DNA of 64,000 nt from [Flexibacter] sp. ATCC 35103 (GTDB lineage Bacteria > Bacteroidota > Bacteroidia > Flavobacteriales > Flavobacteriaceae). Location of the stretch: contig NZ_MTQF01000001.1 of NCBI RefSeq assembly GCF_001975985.1, positions 62,001-126,000 on the forward strand, read 5' to 3'. The notes under the pieces are model-generated. The model made no database searches and had not been told where the DNA came from. It was given only the letters and a program-made list of their open reading frames with translations. Below, one piece after another: positions 18,659-27,400 of this stretch. The stretch's first letter is position 1. Each line of letters starts with the position of its first letter. The translations under genes were made by a program, and so were the position numbers.

Positions 18659-18722
18659 TACATTAGATTTTCACTCTGTCAAATATCATGGGGCAACATT
18701 ACTATTAACGTTTTCTTAATGT
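18659..18722 (-). promoter_or_regulatory. Predicted regulated promoter A (fecR)
   Basis: This is the counterpart of 14260-14323: 45 of 64 positions match with no gaps, and matches are concentrated in three blocks (CTAATGTA 8/8, ATGATATTT 9/9, the 18-bp box 17/18, all in the minus reading). The box ACATTAAGAAAACGTTAA spans 18705-18722. GATATTTG (18680-18687) is one base from the TAnnTTTG -7 consensus. The predicted start site is about 67 bases upstream of the fecR start codon. Confidence 0.65.
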
Positions 18723-18826
18723 AAATGCGCATTATGCCAACCTTGATTTTTAGGTACAATAAAATATCACACTACATAAAATAGCGTAAAACGGCAGTTG
18801 ATATAAACTAGAAAAATAAGACTGAA

Positions 18827-19405
18827 TCAGGATACTAATTCTGACTGACTAATAAAAAATAAGGCAAACCAATAGAGTTCATGGTTTTTTACAGCGTTCT
18901 TTTTAAGAAATTGCAAGGTCTTCGAAATTTGGTTGGCCACAGCACTTTGAGACATATCCATTTCTGCCGCAATTTCTTTGTAGCTTCGGTCTTCAAATTT
19001 ATGAAGGCTAAAAATTTTTCTTCTCTTTGCAGGTATTTTATTTAAGAGATATTCTATTTGTTCTAATTTTGCAGTGATATCTTCTTCTGTTTCTGATACG
19101 GTATCAAGCTCCTTAATAAGCTGATCGTTTTCGACTGAAAATATCTTATTTTGTTTTTTATACCATTTCGAAATTTCCTGTTTTGAACTTTTAAACAAAA
19201 TGGCTTCTATATCTACTCCCGGATCTAATTTTGTTCTGTATTTCCAGAGATGAATAAATACATTTTGTGTTACATCCTCTGCATCTGCAAGCTGGGATGT
19301 ATATTTTTTAACAAAACAAAAAACTTTAAAATGGTACAAGTCATAGATTTCTTTAAAACTGGAATCATCTCCTGCACGCAAGCAAATTAGCAAATTAGAA
19401 CTCAT
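18827..19405 (-). CDS. ECF-family RNA polymerase sigma factor
   Basis: The 192-residue protein has region 2 (about 20-90, with DAEDVTQNVFIHLWKYR) and region 4 (about 120-175, with FEDRSYKEIAAEMDMSQSAV), and no region 3, as in FecI-type ECF factors. It is expected to direct RNA polymerase to promoters of the TonB receptor locus when FecR is signalled. Its own gene has an exact TACTTTTG -7 element (19439-19446), suggesting transcription by the housekeeping sigma factor. The downstream fecR and receptor genes are in the same direction. Confidence 0.92.
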   Translation of the reverse strand: MSSNLLICLRAGDDSSFKEIYDLYHFKVFCFVKKYTSQLADAEDVTQNVFIHLWKYRTKLDPGVDIEAILFKSSKQEISKWYKKQNKIFSVENDQLIKELDTVSETEEDITAKLEQIEYLLNKIPAKRRKIFSLHKFEDRSYKEIAAEMDMSQSAVANQISKTLQFLKKNAVKNHELYWFALFFISQSELVS

Positions 19406-19438
19406 AATATACTTTTAAATTGTTAAAGAAGACCCTTA

Positions 19439-19446
19439 CAAAAGTA
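19439..19446 (-). promoter_or_regulatory. -7 promoter element ahead of ECF sigma gene
   Basis: In the minus direction this reads TACTTTTG, an exact match to the Bacteroidota -7 consensus TAnnTTTG, 34 bases before the sigma start codon. No clear -33 TTTG was found. Confidence 0.55.
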
Positions 19447-19553
19447 TAATAAACCTCTTTTGATATTTTTTGCTAATTGGTCATTTAATAATTTATTAAT
19501 ATTGCGCTATTTTTACAAATTTTATTATAGTACCAGAAGATATATCAATGCCG

Positions 19554-21062
19554 TTAAGCGGCTTTTATCTTTGGAAACAACTTTATGATTAGTCCTTTAA
19601 GGCGTTGTTGATAATCCTCTATCAGCCACTTTTTATAATTTGTGCTGGCATTTTCCAGGCATTTTACATACTGTTTAACCCGCCATTCAATTTCAGGTAA
19701 TAATGCTTCGGCCAGAAACAAAGCTTCTGATAAAGTGCCCGCATTATCCAGACACATTTTTGCCTGCTGTCTTATAGATTGCTGAATAACTGTTTTAGGC
19801 TTTTTATCCGTATGCAGCACTTCGTGATACTGTTCTTCAATATCAAAAGTCATTTCAAGTGTATTAGGAAAACGCGCTCGCAGTTCTGCCGAAAATCCAT
19901 GCGACTGCACGGCTGATGTGCCGCCTCCCTGATAATGAAGCTGTTTCGCAAATACATCAGGATGATCAAAAACATTTTGCCAGTCAACCGGTTCTTCCCA
20001 TTTGCCAAATCGCTGGATATTATTGCCAAGATCGATAATTCCAAAAGTTTTTTTAGAAGGCAGACTTCTTGCGCCGCGTCCTATCATTTGGTGGTATAAT
20101 GTTATAGAAGTCGTGGCACGGTTTAGTATGATATGCTGTACCGTTGGCTCATCAAATCCGGTAGTCAAAATAGAAACAGAAGTCAAAACAGCCCCTTTCG
20201 TTTTTTTGAACCATTTTAAAATTTCTTTTCTTTCCTGATCAGAACACTTATTGTCCAGATGTTTAATCGAAATACCGGCATCTGTAAAAGTTTCATACAC
20301 TTTTTGTGAAGCCGCAATTCCATTGTTAAAGATCAGTGTCTTTTTTCCCGCAGCATTTTCTTTATACGCTTTTAATAAGAGTTCCAGCATCACCGGAGAA
20401 CTGTAAAGATCATTAGATGAACTAACTGTGTAATCGCCATGCAAACCTGTTTTCAGTGAATTTAGTTCTACTTCATAAACATATGATGTGGGTTTGGCCA
20501 GAAAACCCTTCTCAATAAGGCTCGAGATATTCTCGCCTGAAATCAGTGACTTATAATGACTGTTCATAGGTTTGGTAATATCAGAGCTAAAAGGTGTTGC
20601 AGTAACCCCAATCACAAAAGCCTTCTTAAAGCTCCCCATTAATTTCCTGAAAGAATTATGATGGGCTTCATCTACAATGACAAGACCAACATCTGCGGTT
20701 TTTATTTTTTTCGACTTTATCCTGTTACGCAATGTTTCTACCATAGCAACATAGCAGTCGCAGTTTGCTTTAAGGTTACCGCTTGTACTGTTTATAACAC
20801 GATTTTCAACTCCCATATTTTTCAGCGTTTTAGAAGTCTGTGTGCATAATTCCTTGCGATGCGTCAGGATCATTACCTTTTTATTAAAACGTTCCATGAA
20901 TTGTCTGGCAATTTCTGAAAACACAACTGTTTTTCCTCCGCCTGTAGGCAGTTGATACAAGAGCTTTAAATTTGAAGCATTTTCAAGCTGGTCTAGTATA
21001 TTATTAATATCTGTTTGCTGATAAGCATATAATGCCTGAACAGGTTTTGTAGTTGTTTTCAT
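19554..21062 (-). CDS. SF2 DEAD/DEAH-box helicase (RadD-like)
   Basis: The 502-residue protein has a Q-like YQQTDI, Walker A PTGGGKT (39-45), DEAH (131-134), a GVTATPF motif III and a helicase C-terminal half with TTGFDEPTV and the arginine-finger motif HQMIGRGARS. Layout and length are like bacterial RadD/YejH-type SF2 helicases, which act on branched or damaged nucleic acid. The C-terminal 120 residues are a helical extension rather than a zinc-binding tail. No nuclease or modification genes lie nearby, so there is no sign of a defence system. A possible -7 element lies at 21153-21160. Confidence 0.85.
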   Translation of the reverse strand: MKTTTKPVQALYAYQQTDINNILDQLENASNLKLLYQLPTGGGKTVVFSEIARQFMERFNKKVMILTHRKELCTQTSKTLKNMGVENRVINSTSGNLKANCDCYVAMVETLRNRIKSKKIKTADVGLVIVDEAHHNSFRKLMGSFKKAFVIGVTATPFSSDITKPMNSHYKSLISGENISSLIEKGFLAKPTSYVYEVELNSLKTGLHGDYTVSSSNDLYSSPVMLELLLKAYKENAAGKKTLIFNNGIAASQKVYETFTDAGISIKHLDNKCSDQERKEILKWFKKTKGAVLTSVSILTTGFDEPTVQHIILNRATTSITLYHQMIGRGARSLPSKKTFGIIDLGNNIQRFGKWEEPVDWQNVFDHPDVFAKQLHYQGGGTSAVQSHGFSAELRARFPNTLEMTFDIEEQYHEVLHTDKKPKTVIQQSIRQQAKMCLDNAGTLSEALFLAEALLPEIEWRVKQYVKCLENASTNYKKWLIEDYQQRLKGLIIKLFPKIKAA

Positions 21063-21429
21063 TTTTTATGTGATTTTAATTATGCCATCCGTCTTTTTCA
21101 TTTTAATCATTGAGGCAGAAACTGCAAATCAATTTTCCTGTGCTTCATTAACCAAAATTATGATATAGAACACCCATTGGCTTTACAGTTTTGCATTGCT
21201 TTATTATATTATCCTCACTGTAATAATGAAATCAAAGACAACAGAAACAGTTAATTGGATAAAATCAACTTTAGATAAATAATATATAAGATTATATTGT
21301 AAAGATGAGAATTTAACAATCCTTCTTTAAAATTGTATAAAATAGTCTTTGGATATATCCTGTACTTTTAAATTATATTCTATTTGAATAATTAGAACAT
21401 TGGTACACTATTAATTTAAACCTATATTT
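21063..21429. other. Divergent intergenic region with possible promoter
   Basis: This 367-bp gene-free stretch separates the helicase gene (minus) from the acidic-protein gene (plus). On the minus strand 21153-21160 reads TAATTTTG, an exact TAnnTTTG, about 90 bases upstream of the helicase start. No convincing plus-strand promoter or RNA was seen. Confidence 0.35.
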
Positions 21430-21717
21430 ATGAAATCCGACAATTACTTTTTTGGGTCTGAAGAATCTGCAGGCGATATGACATATTACGAAGAACAACT
21501 ATTATTAAATTACGATGATTATCTGGACAGCGCTTTTGAAGCAGAATTAACAGCCAGTAATCATTACAACTTAGAGCTTGGAGATCTGGAAGAGGATCTT
21601 GAAGATGATATGCATTCTGAGTACGACGAAAATGATTGGGAAGAACTGGATTCAGAAAATGATCCTGAAGGAGAATACGATAAGAGCGAACAGGAACCGG
21701 GAACTTTCCTGATGTAA
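21430..21717 (+). CDS. Very acidic small protein, 95 aa
   Basis: About 33 of 95 residues are Asp or Glu, with only two Lys and no Arg, concentrated in residues 52-90. Several Tyr residues are spread through the first half (YYEE, NYDDY). There is no signal peptide or membrane segment. Family not recognised. Such composition suggests a disordered partner, a nucleic-acid mimic or an ion-binding protein; nothing in the sequence decides. It is a single-gene unit closed by a strong terminator. Confidence 0.65.
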   Translation: MKSDNYFFGSEESAGDMTYYEEQLLLNYDDYLDSAFEAELTASNHYNLELGDLEEDLEDDMHSEYDENDWEELDSENDPEGEYDKSEQEPGTFLM

Positions 21718-21743
21718 AGCCAGATCCGGACTAACAATATAAC

Positions 21744-21778
21744 AAAAAGCCGATGAGATAATTTCATCGGCTTTTTAT
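21744..21778 (+). terminator. Rho-independent terminator after acidic gene
   Basis: A 13-bp stem, AAAAAGCCGATGA (21744-21756) with TCATCGGCTTTTT (21764-21776), has a 7-base loop and begins 27 bases after the stop codon. Confidence 0.9.
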
Positions 21779-21891
21779 ATGAACAATAATCATACATGAG
21801 AATTATAAAACATTAAACTGAAATTATATAAGAACTATTACAATCATAATAGTACTTTTCTTTCTTATATTTTTTTTAAACCAACCTATAT

Positions 21892-21975
21892 ATGACGAAA
21901 CTTTACACTATTATTTCCACATTAATTTTCGGTTTACTTATACATTTCAGCAAAAGCTTTGTCTTTTATAATTAA
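21892..21975 (+). CDS. Possible 27-aa leader peptide
   Basis: ATG at 21892 opens a 27-codon frame (MTKLYTIISTLIFGLLIHFS and seven more residues) ending 13 bases before the response-regulator start. It has a basic start and a hydrophobic core like a signal or membrane peptide. It could be a small membrane protein, a regulatory upstream ORF or chance. No strong ribosome-binding site was seen. Confidence 0.25.
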   Translation: MTKLYTIISTLIFGLLIHFSKSFVFYN

Positions 21976-21988
21976 ACCCAAAAATATA

Positions 21989-22366
21989 ATGATATACAAA
22001 AACATACTTCAAATCGACGATGATATCGACGATTGTGAATTTTTTATGGAAGCCGTTCAGGAAATTTCAGGCGCTGCTTATACAGGCATGCAGAATCCTG
22101 TTGAGGCTTTACGCAAATTAATTGGAAAACAAATTCAGCCGGATGTTATTTTTCTGGACCTGAATATGCCGGTAATGTCCGGATTTGAATTCTTAACTGA
22201 AATAAAAAAACAGGATATCATCAAAAATATTCCTATCATAATATTTTCTACTTCTCAATTGAATGAAGTAATATTAAAAGCAAAAAATTACGGTGCCAAC
22301 GAATATATTTCGAAACCAAGCGATTTTAATGAATTAAAAAAAATTCTTAGTTATTATATCATATAA
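21989..22366 (+). CDS. Single-domain response regulator (RcpA-like)
   Basis: I place the start at the MIYKNI methionine (21989), so that the receiver domain begins normally; an upstream in-frame ATG at 21959 would add ten residues. The 125-residue protein is one receiver domain: acidic DDD near the N-terminus, the phosphate-accepting Asp in IFLDLNMPVMSG, the Thr/Ser of IFSTSQ and the conserved Lys in ISKPS. It has no output domain, so it should relay phosphate to or from a kinase. It leads the sensory cluster, 112 bp before a CHASE3 kinase. Confidence 0.9.
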   Translation: MIYKNILQIDDDIDDCEFFMEAVQEISGAAYTGMQNPVEALRKLIGKQIQPDVIFLDLNMPVMSGFEFLTEIKKQDIIKNIPIIIFSTSQLNEVILKAKNYGANEYISKPSDFNELKKILSYYII

Positions 22367-22478
22367 TACATGTCTATACCTAATCCTATATCTGCGCTAT
22401 TTTTTAAATGTCTTCTTTTTTTTGCTATTTTTATTATTGAATTAAGGTTCAACTTCATTTTATTTTAAGAGGAAGACA

Positions 22479-23924
22479 ATGAAACTATCGACTCAAATAT
22501 TGTGGGCATTCACTCTTGTAATTTTACTTTCTATTGCAGATTCGTATACCAATTACAATATGTCGAAAAAAGTACAGCTTAATTCGCAATTCCTTTCTAA
22601 ATCTGAAGCTATAATTAGAAATTCAAACAAAACGCATAGAGCAATTCTTGAAATGCAAAGTGCCGTACGCGGATATTTCCTTACTAACGACACTACATTT
22701 TTAGATGAATATTATCAGGGGATTAAAACAGTACCGAAATTTTTTCAGGAGCAACAAATCCTTGTTGGAAAAAATAATACCCAGCGGTCAATTCTCGATT
22801 CGATCAGCGTACTTCACAATCAATGGCTGGCTTATACTTCTAAATTAATTCAGGCAAGAAATCAAAATACAAAGTCGTACGAGGTACTTTTTGAAACCGG
22901 ATTAAAAAAACATTATGGCAAGAATATAAACGATAATATTACCCAAAAGTTTAAAAGGTTTGACAAAATAGAATACAAAACACGAAAACACCATAGTACG
23001 ATGTTGTTGCATTCGTTAGAGAAAACCAGAATATTTTCATTAATATTTTTATCGCTAACCATATTTGTAGGCTTTTGCAGCATCATTTATATTGTTATTA
23101 TGATCACTAACCGAATCAACTCTATGGTTCAGGTTGCAGACACGATCTCAAAAGGAAAATTCACAGTTATAGAAGATTATAGAAACGATGAGTTGAGTGC
23201 CCTTGCAGCCTCATTGAATATTATGTCGCGCAGGCTTGAAAAAAACATTCATGAGCTGGAAAACAAAAATGAGGAACTCAACAAATTTGCTTACGTAGTT
23301 TCCCACGATCTTAAAGCACCTTTGCGAGGTATATACAACGTTATTACCTGGATCGAAGAAGATTTTTCGCAAGAGGTTTCTCCAAATCTAAAAAACTATC
23401 TGGACATAATACCTAAAAGAACCCAGCGTATGGAAGCGCTGATTAATGGTTTGCTGGATTATGCGCGTATCAATCGTAAAACTCCTTCTGAACAGGTAAA
23501 TATCAATACGCTGGTTGCTGACATTACCCAATTGATCGTACCAAGAACGTTCATACTTACTATTGATCAGCTTCCTGAGCTTTATACAGAACGTCTTAAA
23601 CTCGAACAATTATTCTCTAACCTGATAAGCAATGCTGTTAAATATGCAAAACCGGAAAACGCCCGCATCGAAATAAGATGCAAAAAAGTGGGCAGCTTTT
23701 ACGAATTTTCAATAAAAGACAATGGTATTGGCATTGATCAGGAATATCATCAAAAAATATTTGAAATTTTCCAGACCCTGAGAGAGAAAAATGAAGTAGA
23801 AAGTACCGGCGTGGGATTGGCGATAGTTAAAAAAATTATTGACGAACAGGGAGAAAACATCTATGTTCAATCAAAGCTGGGCGAAGGCACTGAATTTACC
23901 TTTACATGGCGAAATAATAAATAA
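22479..23924 (+). CDS. CHASE3-type sensor histidine kinase
   Basis: The 481-residue protein has a first membrane helix (about 7-25), an extracytoplasmic helical CHASE3-like domain (about 35-175, including AVRGYFLTNDTTFLDEY), a second membrane helix (about 186-210), a HAMP domain, a short coiled coil, a dimerisation domain with His276 in VSHDLKAPLRG, and an ATPase domain (N-box LISNAVKYAKPENA, G-boxes DNGIGID and GVGLAIVKKI). It should sense an envelope signal and phosphorylate a receiver. The next gene, a lone receiver, starts 1 bp after its stop codon, marking the pair as translationally coupled. Confidence 0.92.
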   Translation: MKLSTQILWAFTLVILLSIADSYTNYNMSKKVQLNSQFLSKSEAIIRNSNKTHRAILEMQSAVRGYFLTNDTTFLDEYYQGIKTVPKFFQEQQILVGKNNTQRSILDSISVLHNQWLAYTSKLIQARNQNTKSYEVLFETGLKKHYGKNINDNITQKFKRFDKIEYKTRKHHSTMLLHSLEKTRIFSLIFLSLTIFVGFCSIIYIVIMITNRINSMVQVADTISKGKFTVIEDYRNDELSALAASLNIMSRRLEKNIHELENKNEELNKFAYVVSHDLKAPLRGIYNVITWIEEDFSQEVSPNLKNYLDIIPKRTQRMEALINGLLDYARINRKTPSEQVNINTLVADITQLIVPRTFILTIDQLPELYTERLKLEQLFSNLISNAVKYAKPENARIEIRCKKVGSFYEFSIKDNGIGIDQEYHQKIFEIFQTLREKNEVESTGVGLAIVKKIIDEQGENIYVQSKLGEGTEFTFTWRNNK

Positions 23925-23925
23925 C

Positions 23926-24357
23926 ATGAGAACACCTAACATTTTACTAATTGAAGATGATGAACTGGACACTATTTCTGTAGAACGTTCCTTAAAAAAA
24001 TTAGAAATCACCTATATTCTTCATACGGCTTACAATGGTCTTGAAGCGCTTAATTTATTGCGGGATAAAAATAAACCGCTCGTTCCGGACGTTATTCTTT
24101 TAGATATTAACATGCCGAGAATGAACGGAATAGAGTTTCTTAAAATTCTAAGATCTGATGAAGAACTAAAAGACCTGAAAGTTTTTATCATGACCACGTC
24201 ATCAGAAAGTAATGACAGGATAACCGCAGAAGAATTAGGGATTTCAGGATATATCATTAAACCATTAAATTATACGGATAATTCCAAAAGACCGGATTCA
24301 ATGGATGCCTTTGTGCAGTTTCACCTTCGGAAAATTTTAATAAATGCCGATCTCTAA
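23926..24357 (+). CDS. Single-domain response regulator (RcpA-like)
   Basis: The start is the MRTPNI methionine at 23926; a longer frame from 23839 would overlap the kinase gene. The 143-residue receiver has IEDDELD at the N-terminus, the phosphate-accepting Asp in ILLDINMPRMNG, MTTSSE and the conserved Lys in IIKPLNY. The longer loop before the last helix (NYTDNSKRPDS) is typical of RcpA-type receivers paired with phytochrome-like or CHASE3 kinases. It has no DNA-binding domain. Its ATG is 1 bp after the kinase stop codon. Confidence 0.92.
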   Translation: MRTPNILLIEDDELDTISVERSLKKLEITYILHTAYNGLEALNLLRDKNKPLVPDVILLDINMPRMNGIEFLKILRSDEELKDLKVFIMTTSSESNDRITAEELGISGYIIKPLNYTDNSKRPDSMDAFVQFHLRKILINADL

Positions 24358-24434
24358 ATCTTAAAAAATATTTACCAATAGCAGACCAAAACCCAAAATC
24401 AAAAACTTAATCCTACACCAACGTACACCTAGCT

Positions 24435-27400
24435 ATGAAAAAAACAAAACATATCGACAAAATACCAGACGATAAGTTGCTCATTGCACTGCCTGTTATA
24501 ACAGATGAAAATACTACTGGCAGCAAAAGCAAAAAAAAGAATCCTGACGAGGAATCTATCCTGAGTGATGCGGAGTTTTTAAAAATTTTACTAAAAGTTA
24601 AAAATGGTAATTTCTCCCAGCGTTTTCCTACCGATCAAAACGGAATAAAAAGATCGATCTGCGATACTTTAAACGAAATTATTGACCTGAACGAAAGGAT
24701 GGTTTTTGAATTTCAGAAAGTAGGAAAAAGTATTGGTAAACAAGGAAAATTAACCAATCGTGTTGTTCTGGATGGTGCACGCGGTTCCTGGAGTTCGTGT
24801 GTCGATTCTGTAAATACACTGATCTCAGATCTGGTTCACCCAACGATTGAAATAGCGCACGTAATTACCTCAGTAGCAAAAGGAAACCTGTCACAGGAAA
24901 TGCCATTGTCTATTGAAGGGAATCCGCTTCAGGGAGAATTTTTAAGGATTGCCAAAGAGGTAAACGGAATGGTGAAACAGCTGAACCTTTTCTCGATGGA
25001 GGTTACGCGTGTGGCACGTGAGGTAGGTACAGAAGGTAAACTGGGTGGTCAGGCCAAAGTGCGTGGTGTGGGCGGTGTATGGAAAGATTTGACCGATTCT
25101 GTAAATAAAATGGCGAGTAACCTTACTGGTCAGGTTCGTAATATTGCCGATGTAACAACGGCGGTGGCAAAAGGAGATTTATCTAAAAAAATTACCGTTG
25201 ACGTAAAAGGAGAAATCCTCGAATTAAAAAATACCATCAATACCATGGTGGATCAGCTGAACTCCTTCTCGTCTGAGGTGACCCGTGTGGCGCGTGAAGT
25301 AGGTACCGAAGGAAAACTGGGCGGACAGGCGCAGGTAAAAGGTGTTGGAGGAACCTGGAAAGATTTGACCGATTCCGTGAATCAGATGGCATCGAACTTA
25401 ACAGGTCAGGTTCGTAATATTGCCGATGTAACAACAGCGGTAGCAAAAGGAGATCTTTCGAAAAAAATTACCGTTGACGTAAAAGGAGAAATCCTCGAGC
25501 TTAAAGATACGATTAACACGATGGTAGATCAGCTGAACTCCTTCTCGTCTGAGGTAACGCGTGTGGCGCGTGAGGTAGGTTCTGAAGGAAAACTGGGAGG
25601 TCAGGCAAAAGTACGAGGTGTTGGTGGAGTTTGGAAAGATTTGACCGATTCCGTGAACCAGATGGCATCCAACTTAACCGGACAGGTACGTAACATTGCC
25701 GAGGTAACAACTGCCGTAGCAAAAGGAGATTTATCTAAAAAAATTACGGTAAACGTTGAGGGAGAAATCCTGGAACTAAAAAATACCATTAATACGATGG
25801 TGGATCAGCTGAACTCTTTTGGTGCCGAGGTAACGCGTGTGGCGCGTGAAGTAGGTTCTGAAGGAAAACTGGGTGGTCAGGCAAAAGTAAAAGGTGTTGG
25901 TGGAACCTGGAAAGATTTAACCGATTCCGTAAACCAGATGGCATCCAACTTAACCGGTCAAGTGCGTAATATTGCCGAGGTAACAACTGCCGTAGCAAAT
26001 GGTGACCTTTCGAAAAAAATTACGGCTGTAGCCGAAGGGGAAATTCTGGAGCTCAAAAAAACCATTAATACCATGGTAGATCAGTTGAACTCCTTCTCGT
26101 CTGAGGTTACGCGTGTGGCACTTGAGGTTGGTACAGAAGGAAAACTGGGCGGACAGGCAAAAGTAAAAGGTGTTGGAGGAACCTGGAAAGATTTAACGGA
26201 TTCCGTGAATCAGATGGCATCCAACTTAACCGGACAGGTGCGTAATATTGCCGAGGTAACAACTGCGGTAGCAAAAGGCGATTTATCACGTCAGATTACC
26301 GTTGATACCAAAGGAGAAATCTTAGAGCTTAAAAATACGATTAATACCATGGTGGGGCAGCTGAATTCGTTTGCCTCTGAGGTAACCCGTGTAGCACGTG
26401 AAGTAGGTACTGAAGGAAAACTGGGTGGGCAAGCACAAGTTGAAGGTGTTGGTGGAACCTGGAAAGATTTGACCGATTCCGTGAACCAGATGGCATCCAA
26501 CTTAACCGGACAGGTACGTAATATTGCCGAAGTAACAACAGCCGTAGCAAAAGGAGATTTATCGCTCCAGATTACCGTTGACGTAAAAGGAGAAATCTTA
26601 GAGCTTAAAAATACAATTAATACGATGGTGGATCAGCTTCGTGGCTTTGCCTCAGAAGTAACAAGGGTTTCACGAGAAGTAGGAACCGAAGGAAAACTGG
26701 GCGGACAGGCTAATGTTCCCGGAGTTGCCGGAACATGGAAAGATTTAACCGATTCCGTGAACCAGATGGCAGGGAACCTTACGGCTCAGGTACGTAATAT
26801 TGCCGATGTGGCGATTGCCGTGGCAAATGGAGATATGTCCCGAAAAATTACGGTTGACGTTCGTGGGGAAATCCTTCAGTTAAAAGAAACCTTAAATACT
26901 ATGGTAGACCAGCTTCGTGAGTTTGCCTCTGAGGTAACCCGTGTGGCACGTGAGGTTGGTACCGAAGGAAAACTGGGCGGACAGGCAAATGTTCCCGGAG
27001 TTGCAGGAACCTGGAAGGATTTAACCGATTCCGTGAACCAGATGGCGGGTAACCTAACCACTCAGGTACGTAATATTGCTGAGGTAACGATTGCCGTGGC
27101 AAATGGTGATATGTCGAAAAAAATTACCGCCGACGTACGTGGAGAGATTCTGCAATTGAAGGAAACTGTAAATACCATGGTGGATCAGCTTCGTGCCTTT
27201 GCCTCTGAGGTAACTCGCGTGGCACGTGAGGTAGGAACTGACGGTAAACTGGGCGGTCAGGCATTCGTGCCGGGTGTTGCAGGAACCTGGAAAGATTTAA
27301 CAGATTCCGTGAATCAAATGGCATCTAACTTAACCGGACAGGTTCGTAATATTGCCGATGTAACAAAAGCGGTGGCAAATGGTGACCTTTCGAAACAAAT

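Noticed and set aside
19554..21062. Helicase as part of an anti-phage defence system
   Set aside because: Neighbours are an ECF sigma gene and a small acidic gene; no nuclease, methylase or other defence component is present.
23839..23925. Longer N-terminus for the second lone receiver, overlapping the kinase gene
   Set aside because: The extra 29 residues do not belong to a receiver domain, and the ATG at 23926 gives a normal start 1 bp after the kinase stop codon.
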